Under the pieces are notes generated by a model. That model was not told the origin of the DNA and did not search any database. It saw only the letters and a program-made list of their open reading frames with translations. Below are positions 15,317-22,647 of a DNA stretch of 36,978 nt, piece after piece. The position numbers were made by a program, and so were the translations under genes. Source of the DNA: Vulcanimicrobiota bacterium (GTDB taxonomy: Bacteria; Vulcanimicrobiota; Vulcanimicrobiia; Eremiobacterales; Eremiobacteraceae). The stretch lies in the NCBI GenBank assembly GCA_019237415.1, contig JAFAHD010000058.1, forward strand, positions 1-36,978, written 5' to 3'. Numbering within the stretch: position 1 is the first letter of the stretch; every line of letters begins with the position of its first letter.

Positions 15317-17614
15317 ATGCATGTCATCATGCGAAACTCAGCCGGGCGGCTCTGGTGCGGCCTGCTCTTGGCGCTTGGCGCGTTGGTCTTTGCGGTCGCA
15401 CCCGCGGCAGCCGATGACGCCGCTCCGAACGTCGCGCGTATCAGCGCGATGCAGGGCGCCGTCACGATTCAGCGAGGCGACTCCGGCGAGAACGTCGACG
15501 CATCGGTCAATGCGCCGATCAGCGTCGGCGACTATCTAGCCACCGCGGGCGAGGCTCGCGCGGAAGTCCAAATCGACGATGCGGACTTCGTCCGCGTCAC
15601 CGACAATTCGCAGCTGCGCTTCACGCAGCTCGATCCAAGCGACAACGAACTCCAACTGGCGGCCGGGACCATCGAAGTCGCCGTGCTGCGCTATTCCGAC
15701 TCGCGCCCGCAAGTCGAGACCCCGTCGATCAAGGTCATCCCCAATGAGGAAGGCTCGTATCGCGTGGTCGTCGATCCGGACGGCAACACCTGGGTGACGG
15801 TGCGCCATGGCAGCGTCAGCTTGGTGTCGGGAGAAGGCACCACGACGATCAATGAAAGGACCAGCGTCGAGATCTCGGGCGACTCGTCGGCGCCGGACAT
15901 CCACGAGGTGGGGTACATCGCGTTGGATGACTTCGACGCGTGGAACGCGCAGCGCGATCAGTTCGCGATGGGCGCGTTCTCGAGTCCCGCCGCAGCGACC
16001 GATATCACTGGCCTCGCGGACCTCGGCTCGTACGGCAACTGGCAAGACAACTCGCAATACGGTCAGGTTTGGGTCCCCAACAATCAGACGGCCGACTGGG
16101 CACCGTATCAAGACGGCCGCTGGGCGTGGGAACCGTATTACGGGTGGACATGGGTCGGCTATGAGCCGTGGGGCTGGGCGCCATATCACTACGGTCGCTG
16201 GTTCTACACCGGCAACGTGTGGGCGTGGTCCCCTGGACCGGTCTACGTACGCCCCGTCTACCAGCCCGCATTGGTTGCGTTCCTCGGCTTCAATATCGGA
16301 AACGTCAACATCGGGTTGAGCTTCGGCGGGGGCGGCTTCGGATACAACAACATCGGCTGGGTGCCGCTCGCGCCTGGCGAGCCGTACTATCCGTGGTGGG
16401 GACGCGGCTACCGCAACGTCTCGGTCACCAACGTCACCAACATCACGAATATCACCAACATCACGAACATCACCAACGTCTATCGCAACGCGCGCGTGCG
16501 CAACGGCGTCGCGGTGATCTCGCAGCAGAACTTCACGGACGGTTCCCGCTATCAATACCACTCGGTGCGTGGCAATGATCTGCGCAGCGTCGCCCTCGTC
16601 AAGAGCGCCTTGCCGGTCGTGCCGACCAACCAGAACCTGCGCTTCAACACCGGCACGGTCGCGAAGGCGCCGATGATCTCGTCGCACTTCGACAAACTGC
16701 CGGCAGTGCGTTCGCCCGAGCCATTCGAGCAAGCGCGCGGCTCCGTTCAGACGATCGCGCACAGCGCTGGTAATGCGACGCGATTCGGCACACAAAGCAC
16801 TCCCGCGCATCCGATCAACGACACGAACGTCGTGCACAGCGTGACGAACGGCGGTTCCACCAACGCATCGAGCGTCTGGAGCCGGTTCGGCACGCAAAGC
16901 ACGCCTGCGCATCCGATCAATGACACGACCGTCGTGCACACGCCAACTGCTCCCTCGGTGCAGCACGGCTTGACGAACGGCGGCGCAAGCGTGACGAACG
17001 GCGGTCCCACCAACGGAACGAGCGTCTGGAGCCGGTTCGGCACGCGGAGCACGCCTGCGCATCCGATCAATGACACGACGGTGGTGCACGCGCCGGTCGC
17101 TCCAACGGTGCAACACGGTTTGCCGAATGGCGGCGCGAGCGGAGCGAATGCGGGTTCCACCAACGCATCGAGCGTCTGGGGCCGGTTCGGCACGCAAAGC
17201 GTAGCGCCGCGTCCCATCAACGGCGCTACTGCGGTGCACACGCCGCTGAGTCCCAGCGTCGTGCAGCGCGGGGTCACGACGACCAACTCCGCTCCCACGA
17301 ACGCATGGGGCAGGTTCGGCACGCAAAGCATCGCGCCACGCACGCTGAACAACGCTCCCAGCACGAACACATACAACCGCGTGACGCCGGCATACACGTC
17401 GCACACGCCCGCGTACAACCCCGCGCCGGCACCGCACTATGGCCCTCCAGCTACACAGTACGTTCCGGCATACAACCACAACAACGGCTCGGGCGGCTCG
17501 CGCTACAACGCGGTGAACGCGAACGTGAGCCACGCGGTCGCGCCGTCCGGCGCGTCCGGCGGGACCAGCAAACAGCCGGCCGGCGGCAACCACAACCACA
17601 AGGGACAGAACTAG
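15317..17614 (+). CDS. Large secreted FecR-domain protein with Trp/Tyr-rich region and tandem repeats
   Basis: The 765-residue protein starts at ATG 15317, with AGGAG 6 bases upstream. It has a signal peptide (to about residue 33, ending AAAD), a FecR-type domain at about 40-190 (ISAMQGAVTIQRG, VGDYLATAGEARAEV, VRHGSVSLVSG) and a W/Y-rich block at about 245-310 (WAPYQDGRWAWEPYYGWTWV) of the DUF6600/YXWGXW-like type. Then come six VTN/ITN tripeptides and five imperfect repeats of RFGTQSTPAHPINDTTVVH with 34-50-residue periods (starting near residues 489, 523, 573, 623 and 666). The tail is Asn/Gly/His-rich. It is probably a surface or periplasmic structural protein; there is no adjacent ECF sigma gene, so classical FecR signalling is not suggested. 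Confidence 0.85.
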   Translation: MHVIMRNSAGRLWCGLLLALGALVFAVAPAAADDAAPNVARISAMQGAVTIQRGDSGENVDASVNAPISVGDYLATAGEARAEVQIDDADFVRVTDNSQLRFTQLDPSDNELQLAAGTIEVAVLRYSDSRPQVETPSIKVIPNEEGSYRVVVDPDGNTWVTVRHGSVSLVSGEGTTTINERTSVEISGDSSAPDIHEVGYIALDDFDAWNAQRDQFAMGAFSSPAAATDITGLADLGSYGNWQDNSQYGQVWVPNNQTADWAPYQDGRWAWEPYYGWTWVGYEPWGWAPYHYGRWFYTGNVWAWSPGPVYVRPVYQPALVAFLGFNIGNVNIGLSFGGGGFGYNNIGWVPLAPGEPYYPWWGRGYRNVSVTNVTNITNITNITNITNVYRNARVRNGVAVISQQNFTDGSRYQYHSVRGNDLRSVALVKSALPVVPTNQNLRFNTGTVAKAPMISSHFDKLPAVRSPEPFEQARGSVQTIAHSAGNATRFGTQSTPAHPINDTNVVHSVTNGGSTNASSVWSRFGTQSTPAHPINDTTVVHTPTAPSVQHGLTNGGASVTNGGPTNGTSVWSRFGTRSTPAHPINDTTVVHAPVAPTVQHGLPNGGASGANAGSTNASSVWGRFGTQSVAPRPINGATAVHTPLSPSVVQRGVTTTNSAPTNAWGRFGTQSIAPRTLNNAPSTNTYNRVTPAYTSHTPAYNPAPAPHYGPPATQYVPAYNHNNGSGGSRYNAVNANVSHAVAPSGASGGTSKQPAGGNHNHKGQN
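16424..16477 (+). repeat. Six tandem 9-bp repeats inside the FecR gene
   Basis: The unit RTCACSAAY is repeated six times without interruption and encodes VTN-VTN-ITN-ITN-ITN-ITN. Being in-frame, copy-number changes would alter the protein length by 3 residues without disrupting it. Confidence 0.85.
16781..17350 (+). repeat. Imperfect tandem coding repeats of the FecR gene
   Basis: Five copies start with CGG/CGA/AGG-TTCGGCACxCxxAGC at 16781, 16883, 17033, 17183 and 17312. The middle copies are the most alike, including the linker AACGGCGG and the shared GCATCGAGCGTCTGG preceding three of them. The last two copies have diverged (APRPING, APRTLNN). Confidence 0.8.
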
Positions 17615-17635
17615 AAGAACCTTTGATCCGCGCCG

Positions 17636-17670
17636 AGAGCCGCTCGACCCACTCGAGCGGCTCTTTTCTT
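17636..17670 (+). terminator. Strong rho-independent terminator
   Basis: AGAGCCGCTCGA and TCGAGCGGCTCT form a perfect 12-bp stem with loop CCCAC, followed by TTTCTT. It lies 21 bases after the FecR gene stop and just before the convergent DyP gene end. The minus-strand side lacks a T tract. Confidence 0.9.
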
Positions 17671-17677
17671 GCGCGAG

Positions 17678-18589
17678 CTAGTCTGCCGGCGGAGCGAAGC
17701 GCGCGAGCGTCGAGAGCGCAGGCACGAAGTAGTATGCGCCCGTGAGCGGTGTGACAAAGCGCGTCAGTGCGTCGCGAACCCCGTCGCCGATGCCCGCCAT
17801 GCGCTCGAGCATCCGCTGCAGCGGATCACGCGTGTTCGCGAAGCCGACGAACATCGTTCCGTGGTCGCCGACCGTGCCGTACGGAGTGTTGCGCCGAAAG
17901 ATCTTTCGCTCTTGCCCGTTTTCGTCGACCGTCGTGCGCGACACGTGAGAGTTGGCCGGCATGACGCTCGCGTCGAACTCGATGCTGTCGCTCTTGGTGC
18001 GGCCTATCACGCGCTCTTGCTGGGCGACCGGCGTCGCGCGCCAATCGTCCGTCTTGTGGCGCCATTGCTGGAAGAGCAGGATACTGCCGCCCGCGCCGGG
18101 TTGCCCATCAGGGATTATCGCAATGCCAGGCGCTTCTTCCAAACTCGGATTTTCGGTGCCGTCTTCGAATCCGGTAAGATCGCGATTGACCCTGTACGTC
18201 CAACCCGCGACCTCGCGCACCGGCACGACGACCTTGGCAAGATGCCCGATGATTGCCGTGGCGATATCGAAGACGACATCATATGACGGTCCTGCCGTCC
18301 ACACGAACAGATCCGCTTGCGTGGCAGGCATCGAATACCCATCAGGCCCGACGAGCGCGCGGTCGAACGATACTGCATCCGCCGGCGCATCAGCAGGTGC
18401 CGCGGCGCGCCAAAGCTCAGGACGGAATCCGACAACCAGATTGACGGCGTCCGTGGTCTTGCGCTGATCGTGCATGGACGCCACCGCAACGACGACGTCG
18501 TTCGCCGGCGGCGAACCCCTCAGAGCGAACTCGATGAAGCTGTGCGAGCCGTCGCCTAACGAGAAGATCCCCATCTGCGGCGTGCTCAT
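17678..18589 (-). CDS. DyP-type (dye-decolorizing) heme peroxidase
   Basis: The 303-residue protein has the DyP distal motif GFEDGTENP (catalytic Asp), a proximal heme His in NSHVSR and a conserved Arg in FRRNTPYG. The ferredoxin-like N-terminal domain, with VNLVVGFRPELW, is as in the YfeX/EfeB class. DyP enzymes oxidise bulky substrates with hydrogen peroxide. There is no signal peptide or Tat motif, and the C-terminus (ARFAPPAD) lacks the usual encapsulin cargo tag, so it is probably a free cytoplasmic enzyme. It begins 18 bases after the patatin gene on the same strand and is likely co-transcribed. Confidence 0.92.
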   Translation of the reverse strand: MSTPQMGIFSLGDGSHSFIEFALRGSPPANDVVVAVASMHDQRKTTDAVNLVVGFRPELWRAAAPADAPADAVSFDRALVGPDGYSMPATQADLFVWTAGPSYDVVFDIATAIIGHLAKVVVPVREVAGWTYRVNRDLTGFEDGTENPSLEEAPGIAIIPDGQPGAGGSILLFQQWRHKTDDWRATPVAQQERVIGRTKSDSIEFDASVMPANSHVSRTTVDENGQERKIFRRNTPYGTVGDHGTMFVGFANTRDPLQRMLERMAGIGDGVRDALTRFVTPLTGAYYFVPALSTLARFAPPAD

Positions 18590-18607
18590 GTGCTAGCGGG
18601 CCCGCTC

Positions 18608-19882
18608 CTATGCCTGGAAGATCGCTGGGTTTTGCGCGTCTGCATACCCCTGGTCGAAGGCCGCTTGCAGTTCCGGGCCGTTGTCGAAGCCCACCGCCGT
18701 CAACGTCAACGGTTTCGATGGCCGGATGATCCGCAATGTGACGGGCACCCACTCCGTCATCTGAATGGAGTGCAGCACCGCAATCGTTCGTTCGTTCAGT
18801 CCGTGATAATCGCGGTAGCGCGACAGGATGTTCCTCGCGAGCGAAAGCCTGATGTCGTCCTCGAGCAGTTCGCGCTGAATCACCGCAAACGAACCTTGCA
18901 AGAGCCGCGGTAGCGAGTCGGGCTGTTTCTGCATCCCCTCGCCGGGCGCACTCGAGATCACGACCGTCACGTCTGTCGCGCCGGCGGCAACCGCGGTGCT
19001 TATCGGCGTGTTGTTGGCCACGCCGCCGTCGACGTAGAGATCGCTGTTGCCGGTCTCGGCGATCGGCACCTCGACCGGTTGGAATACGCCGGGCACCGCC
19101 GCCGACCCGAGCACGGCCGGGATCAGATTGGATTCGTTGAGCGCGTATCGTTGGCCGGTCGGCTGCACCGCTGGCCCGGCGACGTTGCTCGACGTAAGGC
19201 TCATGCGCGTGAGGAAGGTCGCCTGTTGGGCGGCTGCGGCCGAGCCGGTGAAATGATAAAACGAATCCGAGCTGAAACGCGTCATGTTCGTCGCGTTGAT
19301 GATCAGGCCGGTCTTCATCTCAGCGATCGTGAACGGATACTTCTTGACCAGCCCGTCGATGCCGTCGCTGCTGACGACACCCATGATCTTGACGAGATCT
19401 TCTTTCGGACCCATCGCCTTGATCTCGCTGTTGGCCTTGCTGAGATAGCGCAGCTTGCGCGGATAGCCATGCTCGGTCGACTCCTGGAACTGATCCGCTG
19501 CGTTCACTGCGTGTTGCGCGGGTGGGATGAGGGTCATGACCCCGGCCTGCGGCATGCCGAGCCACAATTGTGCCGCTTGCGCGATGGAAGCGCTCGTCGC
19601 GCGCGCAGCGAACGAGGCGTTGATCGCGCCCGCGGAGGTCCCGCTCACGAAGTCGTACGGCTGCTCGGCGTCGATGTTGCGGTACAGCCATTTCATGACG
19701 CCAGCCTCGTACGCGCCGCGCGCACCGGCGCCGCTGAGCACTAGCGCGCGCGTCGGCAGCCGCGGCTTGAGCGGCGGGGGCAGCGGATACCACGGCGGCA
19801 GCGCCGCTTGCGCGCGCGTCGCCGCAGCCGCGGCTGCGGCGCCGCCGAGCGCGCCAAGAAATGCAAAGCGTGACACCTTCAT
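18608..19882 (-). CDS. Exported patatin-like phospholipase
   Basis: ATG 19882 (MKVSRFAFLGALGG) is chosen because it gives a signal peptide and has GGGGAG 10 bases upstream; the track ORF adds 39 residues. The product is 424 residues. Patatin motifs are all present: oxyanion loop GAGARGAYEAG (51-61), nucleophile GTSAG with Ser83, and DGGVANN carrying the catalytic Asp. Patatins are Ser-Asp dyad lipid acyl hydrolases. Export to the periplasm or beyond is inferred from the Ala-rich leader. It is first in an operon with the DyP peroxidase. Confidence 0.9.
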   Translation of the reverse strand: MKVSRFAFLGALGGAAAAAAATRAQAALPPWYPLPPPLKPRLPTRALVLSGAGARGAYEAGVMKWLYRNIDAEQPYDFVSGTSAGAINASFAARATSASIAQAAQLWLGMPQAGVMTLIPPAQHAVNAADQFQESTEHGYPRKLRYLSKANSEIKAMGPKEDLVKIMGVVSSDGIDGLVKKYPFTIAEMKTGLIINATNMTRFSSDSFYHFTGSAAAAQQATFLTRMSLTSSNVAGPAVQPTGQRYALNESNLIPAVLGSAAVPGVFQPVEVPIAETGNSDLYVDGGVANNTPISTAVAAGATDVTVVISSAPGEGMQKQPDSLPRLLQGSFAVIQRELLEDDIRLSLARNILSRYRDYHGLNERTIAVLHSIQMTEWVPVTLRIIRPSKPLTLTAVGFDNGPELQAAFDQGYADAQNPAIFQA

Positions 19883-20035
19883 GGACGTGCAGCTCCCCTC
19901 GCTGGTGCGGTGAAGGCACGAGATACGCGCTTCGCGCTGCCATCGCCTGTGCCGTCGCCAGTCCACGGCGTGGAGGAGAGGCTCGCCGCCGAAACGCAAT
20001 CCCGTCCGCCTGTACGGCCCTAGAGGAGTATTGTC

Positions 20036-20614
20036 ATGGCTTTAGCGTCTGAGCTCGTCACTTCGGTCGCGGATCACTGGTGGGTCTTGCTGCTGCGCGG
20101 CATCATCGGCGTCATCTTCGGCGCGCTGTTCATCTTCTATCCAGGCCCCTCGCTGCTCGCGCTGCTGTATCTCTTCGGCGCGTACGCACTTGTCGATGGC
20201 ATCTTCGCATTCGTCCAAGCGTTGCGTTTGGGCGTCCATAGCGACCGCTGGTGGCCGCTGATCATCGAAGCGCTCATCGGCGTGGCCGTCGGCGTCGCGT
20301 TCTTCCGCTTCACCGACACGAGCGCTACCGTCGTGGCGTTCATCATCGCGGTGTGGGCGATCGCGACCGGCATCCTCGAAATCGTAGCGGCGTTCCGGTT
20401 CGGCAGCGACGGCGGCAGCGCGCCATGGCTGCTCGGCCTCGGCGGCGTGCTCTCGATCATCGTCGGCTTGATCTTCTCCGTTGCGCCCATCCAGGGACTG
20501 CTCGCCTGGGTGTGGGTGATCGGCGTCTACGCGATCGTGTTCGGCCTGATGATGATCTTCTGGTCGTTCAGACTGCGCGGGATGAAGCCCACCGCTGCGG
20601 CCGCCACGTCCTAG
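20036..20614 (+). CDS. HdeD family (DUF308) membrane protein
   Basis: This 192-residue protein has six hydrophobic helices in three pairs, the HdeD/DUF308 arrangement, with the conserved opening WWVLLLRGIIGVIFGALFIFYP and repeated WPLIIEALIGVAVG and WLLGLGGVLSIIVGLI. In E. coli HdeD is linked to acid resistance at high density; the molecular role is unclear. GAGGAG lies 7 bases before the ATG. Its TAG stop shares the palindrome CTAG with the TAG stop of the convergent TPR gene. Confidence 0.9.
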   Translation: MALASELVTSVADHWWVLLLRGIIGVIFGALFIFYPGPSLLALLYLFGAYALVDGIFAFVQALRLGVHSDRWWPLIIEALIGVAVGVAFFRFTDTSATVVAFIIAVWAIATGILEIVAAFRFGSDGGSAPWLLGLGGVLSIIVGLIFSVAPIQGLLAWVWVIGVYAIVFGLMMIFWSFRLRGMKPTAAAATS

Positions 20615-21207
20615 CTATGCTTTGAGTAGCGCTGGATAAAGATAGCTGCACGTTGGTGTCCGCGCCTGAGGGCTTCGCGCCAATACGCGAGCGCTTGGTC
20701 GCGCTCGCCGAGATGGTAGCTCGCCCAAGCAGCATAGTCCCACGCGAACTTGTTCGAAGGATCGTTCTTGACGGCGGCTTGGCAGGCGCCAAGCGCGCCT
20801 GAGTAATCCTTCCCGATCTCGTAGTACGCGCGGCACAACTGCCACGGCAGCAGGCCGTCCTTCGGATTGTACGCTATGCCGCTCTTGAACGTCTGGATAG
20901 CTGATTCGTAATCGCCTGGATTTCCGCGACCGCGCATCATCTGCAAGGTGCCGAGGCCGAGCCAGCCCTCGGGGATGCGCGGATACACGCTGATGGACTT
21001 GCGGTAGTAGTGCTCGGCGGTCCTGACCGCGAGCATGTGCTCGAAACTGAGGCCACGATAGTACACGGAGAACGCGAAGATCGGCCGGAACAGGAACCAG
21101 CCGGCCACGAGCACCAGCGCCAAGATGATCCAGCGATCGTACGTCTTGATGACATACGGACGGACGTCGGCCGCGGCAGGCGCGGTGGCTGCGGGTATGT
21201 CGCTCAC
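20611..21207 (-). CDS. Membrane-anchored TPR protein
   Basis: The real gene starts at GTG 21207 (VSDIPAATAP), inside the larger track ORF. The GTG overlaps the stop of the CcdA-like gene (GTGA). The 198-residue product has one membrane segment at about 30-50 (IILALVLVAGWFLFRPIFAF). About 130 residues of TPR-like helical repeats follow, e.g. GDYESAIQTFKSGIAYNPKD, GALGACQAAVKNDPSN and DQALAYWREALRRG. It probably acts as a scaffold; translational coupling suggests it works with the CcdA-like protein, as TPR proteins such as CcmH/NrfG do in cytochrome c maturation. That link is inference. Confidence 0.8.
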   Translation of the reverse strand: MSDIPAATAPAAADVRPYVIKTYDRWIILALVLVAGWFLFRPIFAFSVYYRGLSFEHMLAVRTAEHYYRKSISVYPRIPEGWLGLGTLQMMRGRGNPGDYESAIQTFKSGIAYNPKDGLLPWQLCRAYYEIGKDYSGALGACQAAVKNDPSNKFAWDYAAWASYHLGERDQALAYWREALRRGHQRAAIFIQRYSKHS

Positions 21208-21887
21208 GCGATGACCACGAAGAAGAGCGCGAGGAACACGAGCACGTAGCCGGCGGCCATCTCCGCGGCGAGTTGCCATTTGCGCACCGCCGGGTGATGC
21301 GTGTACCACGGCGCGAGCACGCCCGCGGCGAACACCGGCAGGCCGTGCCCGATGCCGAATGCGAGCATGAGCAGCGCCCCAAGACCGATCTCGCCGTTGA
21401 ACGTGGTGACGGCGAGCGCGCCAAGCATGAACGGGGTCGCATCGGGGGCGATGAGAAACGCGAATCCAAACCCCAAGAGAAACGCCCCGAGCGCGCCATG
21501 CCCGACCGAGCGCATGACCGGGATATCGACCTTGAGGTCGATCAGCCTGATCATGGACAGGCCCATCAACAAACAGATCGCCGCCGTGAAGTAGTAGAGG
21601 AAGCCGGTCATCGTCAAGAGCGCGCCGAACGAACCGGCGAGCGCGCCGACGCCGCAATAGACCACGCAGATCCCGGCGATGAACGCGACCGACAGAACCG
21701 CCGCGTGGAGCGTGCTGCGGGCTTCGCGGCCGGCGTAGCTGACGATGGCGACCATCCGGGGCACGCTCGACGGGCTCAGGCTCGAGAGCACGCCGCCGAG
21801 CATCATGAGGCCTAAGGCCGTGAAGAGGTGTTTATGGATGACGCCGCCGATGGCGTCGGATAGCGCGTAGATGTTCGTGTAGTCCAT
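21204..21887 (-). CDS. CcdA/DsbD-like membrane protein lacking the redox cysteines
   Basis: This 227-residue membrane protein has about six helices and fits the length and hydrophobic pattern of CcdA (cytochrome c biogenesis, electron transfer across the membrane). CcdA proteins carry one Cys in TM1 (LSPCVLP) and one in TM4 (TPCxGP). Here the equivalents are LSPSSVP (Ser40) and APDATP (Asp149). The remaining Cys (74, 78, 105) are elsewhere. It therefore probably cannot shuttle electrons in the usual way. It is translationally coupled to the TPR protein. The family assignment rests on pattern and should be tested by profile search. Confidence 0.7.
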   Translation of the reverse strand: MDYTNIYALSDAIGGVIHKHLFTALGLMMLGGVLSSLSPSSVPRMVAIVSYAGREARSTLHAAVLSVAFIAGICVVYCGVGALAGSFGALLTMTGFLYYFTAAICLLMGLSMIRLIDLKVDIPVMRSVGHGALGAFLLGFGFAFLIAPDATPFMLGALAVTTFNGEIGLGALLMLAFGIGHGLPVFAAGVLAPWYTHHPAVRKWQLAAEMAAGYVLVFLALFFVVIA

Positions 21888-21991
21888 CCTATCTCTGTAT
21901 CGGCAACGGGTCGACTAGGGACGCATTGACATAGGCGGGACAGGCTGCGCACGGCAGAGGACGACCCTGGCGCCGCAGAAGTTAGGAAAAC

Positions 21992-22231
21992 GTGATCACT
22001 CCCGTCGAAATCACCGCTCTCATACGCCGCGCGCTGCCGGATGCGCACGTGGAGGCGTTCGACCGGACGGGCACGCACGATCACTACAACCTGAAGATCA
22101 TCTCGAAGGGCTTTGCGGGTCTCGCCCCGCTTGACCGCCACCGGTTGGTTTACAAGGCGCTGGGCGAAGCGCTCGATGACGGCCGGCTCCACGCGGTGGA
22201 ACTGATCACCCAAACGCCGGATGTCATGTAG
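21992..22231 (+). CDS. bolA: BolA-family protein
   Basis: The 79-residue product starts at GTG 21992, with TAGGA four bases before. The BolA fold is recognised by IRRALPDAHVEAFDRTGTHDHY, ISKGFAGLAPLDRHRLVYKAL and the end DGRLHAVELITQTP. It keeps the HDHY segment with the conserved His and the H-R-L-V-Y helix. BolA proteins pair with monothiol glutaredoxins to bind a [2Fe-2S] cluster and move it to client proteins. The next gene, 41 bases downstream, is exactly such a glutaredoxin, so a BolA-Grx4 complex is well supported. Confidence 0.92.
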   Translation: MITPVEITALIRRALPDAHVEAFDRTGTHDHYNLKIISKGFAGLAPLDRHRLVYKALGEALDDGRLHAVELITQTPDVM

Positions 22232-22272
22232 CCGCGCGAGCACCGCACCCGCATAATTATGGAAAGCACACG

Positions 22273-22605
22273 ATGAACGAAGACCTCAAAGCGCAGATTC
22301 AGGACGAGATCAAGACCCACAAGGTGTTGGTCTATGGCAAGGGCACCAAAGACGCGCCTCGCTGCGGCTTCACGATGGAGACGATCGCATTTTTCGGGCA
22401 GTTCGGGCACCCGTTTGAAGTGATCGACGTGCTCGAGGACATGCCTAAGCGCCAGGCGCTGACCGAACTCACCGATTGGCCGACGCTGCCCAAAGTGTTC
22501 ATCGACGGCACGTTCTACGGCGACACGGACATCCTCGGCCCCATGCACGAACGCGGCGAACTGCAGCCGCTGCTCGACCAAGCCTTCCAGACGCCGGTCC
22601 GCTAG
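22273..22605 (+). CDS. grxD: Monothiol glutaredoxin (Grx4 family)
   Basis: The 110-residue protein is of standard size. The active site reads APRCGFT with Cys31; most family members have CGFS, so Thr replaces Ser. GKGTK supplies the glutathione-binding Lys, WPTLPKVFIDG has the cis-Pro loop, and GDTDIL matches the second glutathione contact. These proteins bind a glutathione-ligated [2Fe-2S] cluster as dimers or with BolA and act in iron-sulfur trafficking. It follows bolA in the same direction. Confidence 0.93.
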   Translation: MNEDLKAQIQDEIKTHKVLVYGKGTKDAPRCGFTMETIAFFGQFGHPFEVIDVLEDMPKRQALTELTDWPTLPKVFIDGTFYGDTDILGPMHERGELQPLLDQAFQTPVR

Positions 22606-22647
22606 GGCGCCCGGCGCCGCCCGGCAGTCACGATCGGAAGCCGTCCT

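Noticed and set aside
15536-17599. 687-aa minus-strand ORF opposite the FecR gene
   Set aside because: It is an Arg/Val-rich shadow of a GC-rich repeat gene with no start signal or domain; the plus strand has a signal peptide, FecR domain, ribosome binding site and terminator.
21926-21931. Perfect TTGACA upstream of bolA
   Set aside because: No acceptable -10 lies 16-18 bases downstream (GCACGG), so a promoter is not claimed.
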